A stretch of DNA of 64,000 nucleotides from Bolinopsis microptera (lineage: Eukaryota; Ctenophora; Tentaculata; Lobata; Bolinopsidae): contig NC_087081.1 of the NCBI RefSeq assembly GCF_026151205.1, forward strand, positions 5,203,246 to 5,267,245, read 5' to 3'. Both the position numbers and the translations under genes were made by a program. Within the stretch, counting starts at the first letter, position 1, and every line of letters begins with the position of its first letter. This document shows, piece by piece, positions 47,901 to 59,900 of this stretch. The notes beneath the pieces are model-generated. The model was not told the DNA's origin, ran no database searches, and worked only from the letters and a program-made list of their open reading frames with translations.

Positions 47901-50900
47901 TACGCTTACCTAGTAGAGCCTGTCTTTCTGAAGTACATGTAAATAAACCGCAGGCACAACTCTTCTCTATCTCCGTCTCCTTCTTTAAGAGAATCGTTAT
48001 AGTTTGCGAGAAGGAGAGTCGTAAACAAAAGGGAAGCGTTGTAATTGAACCTGAATTTTGTTACAGTGAAGCAACCTGTAGACAAGTGATATTCATTTGA
48101 CATTGGGTAGAAAAATATTTGTACATATGAATACGTGCTAATCTAAGAATGTGACTGGACGTTGAAATAGCCCAATATATTACCATTTACCTGCCATCCT
48201 GATCATCTGTTTTTTGTACCTGTGTGACACTTGGCTCGGTCACGGTACTTTTGTGTGAATTCTTCACGTGTCTCGACAGGGTGGTTGGAGTTTGGAAAAC
48301 TTTTTGACATGTAGGACATGTCAGTGGCTTCTTATCCCAATCTTTCGCGTCCAAATCAAGAACGTATTTTAGCACGTTCCTGGATGCTCCGCTGTATTAT
48401 AATTATAGGAGATCAGAGCAAGATAGGGTTTCGGTATAACAGCCGCTTTTGTCAATTTCAGATATTATACGCTTGAGCAAATAGGTCTTTGCAACGCAAT
48501 GAGCTGTCGAATCGTCGATTGCATTGTGAAAGAGTTTAACGAATCAATGATGATTTTCATTAATAAGCTTACATGATGAATGTTTGAAATTCATCCTTGG
48601 TGGAGAATCTCTCTGACATCAGGTTTTCGTCGTTTAAGTCACCGTAGAGGGTTGGGTTGAAGTTATCTCCACTGGCTTCTTTGTATTTCTCCCTCAAACT
48701 TTCCCACACAGTTTCGAATACGGCTACCGTACTAACCTAAATTGAATGAGTATGTAAGTTTGTATTAGACAACATGAAATGAAATGAAGATAATTTATTA
48801 TAAGATAATCGTATTATCATACTGCAGTTTTTCTTCGTGTTGATTATCTTAACTCTCTCATTTCTATTTTATCGCAACATTTCAACTGCCTCTGACGGTT
48901 GTACTGTGTTGTTCTTGAAAACATATAAAAGTATATGATAGAAGAAAAATATTTATAAATCGACCTTCATCAACAGATAACGAAAACACCCAATGTTTCT
49001 GTATGTAACTATAAAGAGTGGGGGATGGACAATATCTTAAAGTATTACCTTACGGCCATGCAGATTACGTCAAACCCATTAGGGATAACAACAGATAACA
49101 ACGGTATAGCAACGCTCACACGAATAGTGGATACTATAACACTGACCCAAAAAGGCAAAAACAGTCAAACCTAACGCACGTGTTACTTAGTACCAAACAT
49201 CCAAGTTATATATCCTAAAGATAGCGAGTGAGGCATCCTCGCTATAACTGTGTCGTTATGTGTTTGTTTGAACTGGAATACAACTCTATTCTACCATCAG
49301 AACCACGAAATGAGATGTGATAATACGAATTTGGCAACTACTATTAGGAGCTAACTGAGGTCTAAATAAATAATTTTAGGTTTTACCTCCATCATTAATA
49401 GAAGCATGTCCAACACCTTGTTGTGTTTGTTTTTGGGGGATTGAGTGGCGGCCTTCTTGTTGTTCGCCGTGTAGCATGCTGCCGTGTATGTACCCTTGAC
49501 GTACTTGGTTTCTGAACTCTCATACTCCTTCATAATCCTCTGAAACAGAATATATTTTGCTCATTACCTCGTCATTGTTGCTTTTACGTCGAAGAAAATT
49601 AGCAAATTTCCAATTGATTATAAAATTAATTTGCATATAATTAATAGACGAATTAAATTTCTCATAAATTGGAAATTGAATTATTCTTCAGACAAAAAGT
49701 GCGGTAACAATTACTAAAAGACAAAAAGTGCAGTAACAATTACTAACAAGAATTTCGCCGCGGGCTATAACTTTTAAGAAATAAAAGTTGTATAAAGAAA
49801 TAAGAATTAAGAAATAAGAATGTATAGCTAACCTTCATGAAGGTGTTCAGGGTATGAAACCCACCATACCCGAAGTGAAACCTGTGGGTATCATCTTCGA
49901 CCTCGTTCTCCCGCGACTTCTGGGCGCTCAGAAACCTGCTTTCTGTCAGCTCGTCCCCAGTGATACATGTTTTCATCATCTGCAAAGTCTTTATTGTTAA
50001 TTAAACATCAAAAGTAAATTCGAATGACTTAATCATGTTGCATAAATAAATAATGGATAGTGCTGAGTAACTCGATGTAGTACATACTACACATATTCCA
50101 GGAAGTACAATCATTTATGTGCCGATCGAAAAGCTTAGATGTCTAACCTGATTCGAAATTGGGTCGCGAGGAATTCTTTTGGTAAGCTTAGTCAGAATCT
50201 GAGCGGATTCAGCTGTGCTGATTTGATGGTTATCAAGTGCTCCCAAGCAAAACTGAAATAATTTTGTATAATCCAATCAGAATGGATTGGAGAGGAATCA
50301 CCATATCTGTTACAGCGCTGATGGAGCTTTGCAGTTATATCTTCTTTAATGTTCAATAACAACCTGCTATTTTAGTTCGTACCCGTGACACTGTTATTTA
50401 AAAGAACTAGCAGGAACCCGTATAACCCTTAAATGGTGTCAAGACTCAAGAGACTAAAATAATTATTACCTATTTAATTCGCGTTTTTGACACCACTTTG
50501 GGGTCCAAATTTTGGGCTTTAAAACTCCTATTTCTTTGATCAATTTTTTATTTTTTCATGCTGATTTGGAGACCATTAAAACATTTGACCCAGTCAAAAA
50601 AGTTTCAGTTGTATATCTTTTACGGTTTTTGTGGAAAGTCGCGTTAAAGTTGATGCCGTGGTGTCAGTAAAATGGTACGGAACCCCCCCCCCCCCCCCAT
50701 GTATATCATAGTAACCCCACATAGTACCCTACATATATAGTAAGATTGATGTATTCCAGTGAAGTGTAAGAAAAAACATTGCAATCTTACCAGAACTGTC
50801 CCTTGAGATTTGATGTCAGCGTATTTATGTGGCATATGCCACTCAGTCCAGTCTTTGAATCTTTTCAAACACGGAATTCTTTCAACCAGCGTTCTCGACA

Positions 50901-53900
50901 TTACTTACTTGTACTTGATTAGGTCTCCTCAATCATTCGAGTGGCCTGCACCAATGAACTCCCGTTTGTGACGTATCATCTCCCTCCAAAGTTTTCGGTC
51001 ACTAGCCATCTCGCTCGCTCCTTCTAGGTCTATGTCAGTGTTTCCTGTAAACGATGCAGCATCTTCCAGCAAACATTTCCTCCAGTTCTTTCTTGGACGG
51101 CCCCTAGATCTTCTCCCATGGGCAGGGGTCCAGTTAAGCAGGTACTTAGGAAGCCTCGTGTCTGGCATTCTGGTGACATGGCCAAACCAACGCAGGCGGT
51201 TTGCTCCTATGTACGTCTCTACTGGATTTATCTTTGCACGCTCCAGCACTTCAGTGTTTCTAACCCGATCGAGCCATCTTATCCTAAGTATTCTCCTCAA
51301 GCAACGCTGATGGAACACCTCAAAGCGATGTAGCTGCTTTTTGGTTGTGTTCCAAACCTCACTACCATATAACAATATTGTCAAAACCGCTGCCTTATAA
51401 ATCCTGATCTTTGTATAAGACTGGATGTTGCGGTTTTTCCATATATTACTCAGTTGATTGAAGGCTCCGGAAGCTTTCTGAATCCTAGCTGACAGCTCAC
51501 GGTCGATAGTACCGTCGCTGGAAATAATTGTACCTAAGTACGTAAAGTCACTAACTTGCTGCACTGGCGTGTCTTCAACAGTGATGTTCACTGTGGCTTC
51601 TTTCGTGTATGGCCGTTGAGAGGTTGCTTTACCAATGACCATAGCCTCAGTCTTTTTACCATTGATTCTAAGACCTCCCTGGGCACCATACATACACAAA
51701 AGGTCAGTTGTTTCTTGAAGACCTTCCTCGCTGTTATCCAGTACAGCCATGTCATCTGCATAATCTGTATCTAACACAGTGATATCATCAACGAGCGGAC
51801 TGATAGATCTTTGAAGAACCGCTCCGTGGGACACCACTTTGTTGCTTTCTGTTCTCTCAGCAGCCACATTGAGGCAGACATTAAAAAGTGGGGGACCCTG
51901 AGTGTCTCCTTGGCCACTGCCTGAACTTACTTCAAACCATTCTGATAGTTCACCATTGTGTCTAACAGCACTAACAGTTCCATTAAAAAATGCCTGTATT
52001 ATTCGAATGTATTTACATGGCAGGCCATAATGACTGAAAGCTTTCCAAATATAATTCCTGTCGATGGAATCAAAAGCTGCCTTGAAGTCCACAAAATTTA
52101 CATACAGGGGGAGATTATATTCAATGCAGTTATGTATAATAGTGCGGAGTGAATAAATCTGATCAATGCATGATCTGTTCTTTCTAAACCCACACTGATT
52201 GTCTCGTAGCAGACTTTCTAAACCGTCACTCATGCGTTGTAATATGATGATTTGATACAGTTTAGATGCTGTAGATCTTAGAGTGATCCCCCTATTATTG
52301 GAGCAATGAGAGGTATCACCCTTCTTTGGTACAATTATCACGATGCCTTTCAACCAGTCGTCAGGCACTGCTTCTGAATTCCAAACTTTAGAGAACAATT
52401 TCTCCATCCTATCCACAAGACCACTTGCCCCATACTTTAACTGCTCATTAGAGATTTCGTCAATCCCAGCACTTTTGTGATTCTTCAATTTTTTGAGACA
52501 GTTTAAAATCTCAAGTCTTGTGGGGGGACCATCACCATCACCAAGATAAGGAAAGCATGGAACCACTTCAAGATGGTCCAGGTCAGACATATCCGCATTC
52601 GTGGGAGGAGGGTTTAATAGCTCCGAAAAATGGTCTCCCCATCTATCTCTCTGAGCAGAGGGATCAGCAATCAACTTCCCGGATTTGTCTCTTACAGCAG
52701 TTGATTTTCGATTCTTCTTACCGGACAGTGTTTTTATCCGTTGCCAGACTTCCCTTTGACGTCCATGGACAGCAGCTGTTTCCAGATCTGCTGCAACTCT
52801 AAGAGCCCAATTCTCGTCGTCTTTCCTGCAGCTCTTTTTGACAAGTTTGTTGGCCCGAGAATACTCGCTCCTATTGTTGTTGTCATTAGGCGCCATTTGT
52901 TTAATCTTACTGCGTTCTGCAATAAGGGTTTTTGTCTCCTGAGACAAATGCTGCTGCTTTCTGCGCCGGGGGCGCTCACCCAGTACCTCCATAGACACTT
53001 CTTTAATAGTATCCTTAACTAATGTCCATTCTCCATCAAGATTCTCCTCCATTGGTAGGCAGCTAAAACGATTTTGAAGAGCAATGCAGTACTCTTCAAC
53101 CTTGGACTGATCTCTAAGATTCTCAATTGCTGGAGATATCCTACGAGAGGCGTTCATTTTTTGAACTGCCATAAGTTTGACTCTAAATTGACCCCGAACC
53201 AAATAATGATCGGAGCCAATGTCTGCACCCCTGCATGATCTTACGTCAAGTAGAGAGTGACTCCACTTGGTAGAAATACAGACATGGTCAATCTGATTTA
53301 CTGTGCGGCCATCTGGAGACTTCCAACTTCCTTTATGAATATCACGATGCTGGAAAAGCGTCCCACCGATTGTCAACTGATGTAATGCACAGAAATCTAA
53401 TAGTCGAAGGCCGTTGTCATTTGATGAAACGTGAAGGGAATGCTTACCAATCACACCGGACCAAGCTGAGTTATCTTGGCCAATGCGAGCATTTAGATCT
53501 CCAAGTAAAAACTTCACGTCATGAGCTGGTAGTTCATCAAATGCCCCAGATAGCTGCTGATAAAAGTCATCCTTTACCCCGACTGCTGCATCCTCAGTTG
53601 GAGCATAAGCTATCACAATCGAAATGTTGATATGTCGACTGTGCAGCCTCGCTGCAAGAATACGTTCTGATATCGGACTGTATGAAATCAATGAATTTTT
53701 AGTCTTCTTCGAGAGGACTAAACCTACCCCTTGTCGTCTGTACCCATCACTTCTTCCTGAGTTAATAAAGAGGGACCCATCATCCAAGGTAACCTCGCCA
53801 GTGCCGGGTCTGTGCGTCTCTGTCAGCCCCAAGACATCCATTTTATATGCTGACATATTCTGTGACAATTCATACAGCTTTGAGGAACTGCTCTCCAATG

Positions 53901-56900
53901 ATAACACATTCCACGTTCCCACATTAATGCTGTGTTTGATAAAGTTGCACGGGAGTGCTCTCCCCTTCTCCGGGTCCACATGAGTGATATGCTGTGAACT
54001 AATAACACTGTTGAAATAAGGCGACTTCTTTGTTCTCATCTGCACACTGGGGTCCTTGCGGCTTTGCCCAGAGCACTTCATCCTGGCTACACCCCTCCTT
54101 GAACTCCGAGAGTCACTCCACTTTTGGTTATTCATTGATGTTTCAGTAGCTATTTTAAGGTTGAAGGGTAGCTGGCCCCTCGAACCTGGTAGTTTTTTGT
54201 CGACCTTTACTGGTCTAGATCCATAGTTTTTTGTTGCACCTCATCTGTTTAAACTGGAACGACATTAAAACAGCAAAATTATTGAGAATTGTTTCTACGT
54301 TTGCGGTATCAGGCAGAACTTGAGAAGCTGAAATAAAGTAAATGAGATTAAGGCTAGAGGGGTGTAATATTTATTATTTCAGTTTTCACATTATATATGT
54401 GATAGTGCTGCCGGGTATAAACAAGTAGGAGAAAACCGTACAACAATCTGACCTCACATTGCAGAGGCGCGCCAAAGTTTGATTTTTACCTGCAATTACT
54501 TGTAAAACTTAAACTTGAACTCAAAAAAGGTAAACCTCAACTTTTGCAGTTGTTTAAAGCCGAAATTTAGTTTTTGGATGTTAAAGGGAAATTAACATGC
54601 CGAGTTTATCCCGAATTTTTTTCCAGAAAGAAAACAAATACTGTCGGTCTCCTACACCATCTTGAGGATTATAAGTTAAGTTGAGGCTAACTTTCAAAGG
54701 CTCGGGAGAAATTATTTACAAGATGAGGTAGCTGTCAGAGAAGATCTTTGTATTTAAGTTTCTCCAATAATACTTTTCATTTTTGTAAAATAAGGAGATG
54801 AAAAAATCCCCAAATACCATGATTTAATTTGGGGTACAAAATTTAGTGATTTTCGAACAAAATTTCATATTTTCGGTCCCAAATTATTTAGGTCACCGGA
54901 ATTGTTTCTAACATTAATGTCTCGTAAGGTATGTCAAAAATGTCTGTACCGTTTAAGTTAACAGCTTGTATCAGCGGCTCAGTAGCGGAAAGATCTTTGT
55001 CACGCACTTCTTGAGCTTTTCCGACAACAGTTACCACATGGATTTCTTGATCGGTGCAGTGTCCGACGTGTTTGACCTCAGCATTTCTGAGAAAAATTAA
55101 CCAGTGAAATAGTTTTTTACTGAGTTAATTGATGTTTGGCTTTAAATAATAATTTTTGACAACAAATTATGTTAAAAGCCAATTCTTTTATCAAAATAAT
55201 ATATGAATGCAACTTTCAACTTGCAAGTCTATGTATATAATAGTAAATTGAATCGCGCCAAAGATTAGTTCTTTACTTACCGATCCAAATTGTCAACTGA
55301 ATACTCCAATTTAACTTCCATGGTACTATCATGCTCAGTGTTGGCATGAATGCTTGTCAAATCTCCAGAGTTATAGTCGTGACTGATCGACACACCTCCA
55401 GCTCCTGTGCGTATTCCAACAGTTTGTTATTTTTAGAACAAAATAAGTAAGTAAGATATTTCACGTGATTAAAATAAAGCGTCAAGTATATCCTTTTATT
55501 TTATGGAATTATGCATGTTTTGGTTTAGAGAGACAAATTTGTCGTTCTTTCTCGACCTCAGTCAATCAACAAGTAGAACGACAATAATTTTATTATTTTT
55601 TTGTTTACTTACGATTCTTAACAAATTTCTCTGGAAATTTGTTCTCTCCAAGGTAGATATGAGACATCTTTTGCAGCTCACCCAAATCCACTCTACCGTC
55701 TCCTCCGTCATGCGCAGCTTTGATTGCCTTTGGTATAGCATCATAATGCGTAACCTCATTCTTAAGGAGCATTCTAGTTGTCTCGTTGCTCACTGTCAAG
55801 CCATAAAACTCGAGCCCATTTATGGCTTCCAGAGATAACCCTGGTAGTTTTGTAGTGAATCATACTACCTTATCGGACCTTATTTGGACGGACATTATAT
55901 GAACGGACATAATTATGAACGGACATCAATATGAACGCTCGAAGGCATTCAAAACCATCAAAAATCCGAATAAAAAAACAATTTTGACGTTTTTTAATTT
56001 CAGCAAATGATTTTTAAATCCATTATTTATACAATCAGTAAGAAAAGCAGTCATTGAGCAGTAAAAATGTTAAAATATGTGTACATGATCAGTTTCTAAT
56101 ATCACAAATCATCTTCATCAAATGGGTTTTCGTACATGAAATCGTCCATGCTTAAAGCATCAGTGAATTCTAGCTTTTATATGGAAACCTTTTCTATCAA
56201 ACTACCCCGGTCCTGCATTTCAGTGTTAACTTTTACAAGCCATTCGGCGTGAAGTGGTTTTATCTTAGACAACTTAAGGTTAACCTTAACATCACGTGGA
56301 GCTTTCCCAGCACTTATCTGTTTCATTACCTCCCCTGAGTAATATATGAGCTATAACAACGTCGGACAATGTCCTTGGCAACACGATTTACCGTAATATC
56401 TAGAGGCCGGAACAAGTTTATCATGTTGGCGGGGACTAGTTCATGAACTATGTTGTTGAGTGCCATAATTTCGTTGACTTTTTTCCACCAAGTGACCTTT
56501 GAAAACATCATATACTAGTTAAGTTTTCTGTGCCTCCGGCAGACCAAGGAGAACTTTTCCGTCGTTAACTTACGGCACAATAAAGTTCTCAAAATTGTCA
56601 TGTTCTGGACAAAAAGTTCGAAATGGAAAAATTTTTGAAAAAATTTCAACAGACTTTAACTTGGACGGACATTAATTGAACGGACTTTATTTGAACGGAC
56701 ATTAAGATGAACGCTAGGGCCTCCAGCGGTCAAGAAATGTCCGTCCAAATAAGGTCCGATAAGGTATATTATAATGCGAGACTATATATAACCGTGAGAG
56801 GTACCTATACGATCGAAATGTTTTTGTTCGGGTTTTCATTGCCAGTATGAAGAAATATAAAATTGGCCAAGAAATAAAACTTTAGGTTCCAAATTTGTGT

Positions 56901-59900
56901 CAAAATCACAAAGTAGATAAATATTTTTTTATCTTGACCACTTTAGGGTTACAACTTACATTTAACATGGGTTTTACTTTTAGCTTATAACTATAAGTAC
57001 TAGTAATTTATCAAGTTGCCACAAGCTACTCAATAAATATGTATTCTGTAATCGTAATTTTCGACAAGTTAGAACAATGCATTACAACTTCTACGCCCTA
57101 CAATTTCGGGACTTACCGGATGCATTTAAAGCCAGCGTAGTTTGTGCTGCCAATAAAGAGAGTTTTTTGTTTGCCATCTTTCCGATCATTGCAGCTACGA
57201 AACCAATTTTCCGGTCTGTATTGAGCTCGTATTCCTGGATAGCTTTGGTGTGATCAATATAATCGCCTTGCATTAATATTCAATTTGTATCGCACACGAA
57301 TTGTTTCCACAGATTTTTTTACAGATTTCGTGCTTAAAAATTGTGACCAGGTATATTGTGATTGACCAACGATTAATGAATATTTCCATACCTTGCCTGT
57401 AATGGCATATGATGACCTTCTCTTCGATTTTATCAGGCATTCCAATACAAGTGTTGTCACTGGCGCCCTTTCTTTAAACTCTTCCCGTACCTTATATGGA
57501 ACAATGCCCAATATCTGTTGTCTCGCATCTGGTCAAAAATAAAATTATCGTGAGAATAATAGAAGGAGAAAAGAAGAAGAAAACCTCTGCTCCACTTTCT
57601 CCAGAGGAGAAGTCTTGAGTCGTATCTACTACCTTAGGCTTCTTATAGCACCAATTGTCGACTCGCAGCGGGCCGTATATCTAACCTTAGTAACATGTTA
57701 CCTGATCTTAGCCTACGCACTATTAATAGACTCGACGTTCAGGGATACAAATATTTACAGTGGTAATGTTATTACGTGAAAAGGTATGTCTTATTTTATA
57801 CTTTATGTTTGTACTGCTGTTATAACATCTAATTGGATATATAATATCCAATTATAACTGATATTGATCTATTATACTTACCTTATCGCCTATCGGTCAT
57901 AATTATCACGGACATTACTTGTCTGTCTAAGTCTGTCTAAAGGATCACCAGCTTCGTGTAATAATATGTATCTAAAAATATTCTAAATCGATTTCAGCAA
58001 TCAAAAATTTTATAACTGATATTGGATAGTCAAACCGAATTACTAGGAGTTCAGACGTTTCACTGAATCATTTATCGTTCGGATGATTCACACAATGGCT
58101 TGAAGCCATCTACACACGAGAAAGACAATATTGATTACACCAAACTTACTTGAACTCAAACCCGCATCCCCAGTCCCCACTTAACTTTTGACAATAATTT
58201 TTACAGTTTAACTTGTATTTTGCACGAACCTGGACTGGTCAATCCACCCTTGGCAGCTCTTAACACTGATGGTCGAGTCTCCGAGACAATTTCTTTTCTT
58301 TCCTGTTCGATTATCACTTTCAACTCCGCCATCTGAAATATTATAAACTAGCTCTTCCTGCAATCTGTGAATAAACTTTGTAGCCCAAATTAAAAATCTT
58401 GGCGATTGAAGTTGAACCTATTAACTTTTTAAGCATTGCTTCCTCATTTACCCGGTGACCGACTTGGATAGCTAAGATCACATCATCAATTAGAGACGAT
58501 TAATTAGCGTCGAGTTCACAACTCTGTACATAGAAACTATAAATTAACAATATAACAAGTTATATTATTATTACAATATTATATATATATATATATATAT
58601 AATATTATAATAATAATATAATATACTAGAAAGCCCGTGGTAACAGGGATGAAGCTAGTAGTTTTCTATTTATTTGGTAGTCAGTTTTTATAGCATCAAC
58701 AAATATCCGTCACAACCGAAGATACAGCCGATTAAAATGTAGCTCGCACTGAACACAACGTAATTACCACAAAACCGATCAAAATGTCGTTCGTAAATCG
58801 TAGCACGTGCGCTTTTAATACCGTTGAAAAAATACGTATTACTATTAGACGTCCACGTACCAGGCATTGTTATTTTCAAAGTATTGTACATTGTATTGTT
58901 CAAAGCAGAACCATCACGGAATAAATATGTTAGAATGAACACACTGTTATCTTGAAACGATGTTTGAAAACTAACGTATCTATTGGGATCGTTCTGCGAC
59001 TGCAAGTTGTTGAACATGAGTGTCTGACTTTGTGTCGTCCTTGTGACTGTTTTTTCTGTCTGGGTACAAACTTCTTTCTGCACCACAGCTCTAGTACACA
59101 TCTTCTTTCTCGTACCGATCTTTTCTTCTAACCTCTTTACCTAAAATAGATTCGTCTCGTTTAGTACTGATCTGCCAATAGCTTAGCTCCTACAGAATTA
59201 AATCAAATAAAGATTATACTAAAGTCAAAGATTAATACAATATAAATACCATTAATTAATCGCGGTAAATCGGGTTTTGTGGTAAATCGTAGTTTTGCTG
59301 TTATATACTCTAAGATGAGAAATACGTACAGTACGTACCTTTAAAATTAGCTGTACTGTACGTACTTTTAAACTTGGGCTGAAAGGTACAGTGCTTGCAA
59401 TTGCAAAAAAATGCACAAAACCACGTTCACACGACAACTTTCATGGAAAATGAATTCGCTCATCGCTGCATTTCAATTTATACAATTAGATGTAGAGCAG
59501 TTGTACAATACGTGCAACTTTAGAGACTTTTATCCTGTATCAGCCAGTGTTAAAAAACGTCAACTCGGCAATATTTTACAATTGACTTGAAGTTTTGAGA
59601 GAGGTAATAGATTAATTTGGAACGACAACTTCAACACACCGTCATTATAAATCTAAAGATCACTTTTAATTTAGAAAGGTTTCCTAATGCATCTCTAGAA
59701 ATAATGAAAAAATGAACAAATTTTACCGTTTCATTAGCCTTGTTAACAGCTCGACAACACTTTTCGCAAAAGATTGGTTTATCTGCTGTAATTGGGATAG
59801 GGAGATCATCAACGTTGTACAACTTCCAGCTGAAGTGAAAATTAGGTTAAAGTCGCTATAAGAACGAGTCTTTGTACTTTCTATCAAACAGTTGTACCAA

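Noticed and set aside
50929-54135. Plus-strand frames such as 53,624-53,983
   Set aside because: Antisense shadows of the RTE polyprotein.
58688-59101. Entire frame as exon 3 of the DUF6589-type gene
   Set aside because: Its second half is shared with a dispersed element copy at 37,044-37,205, so only the part near 59,140 is likely exonic.
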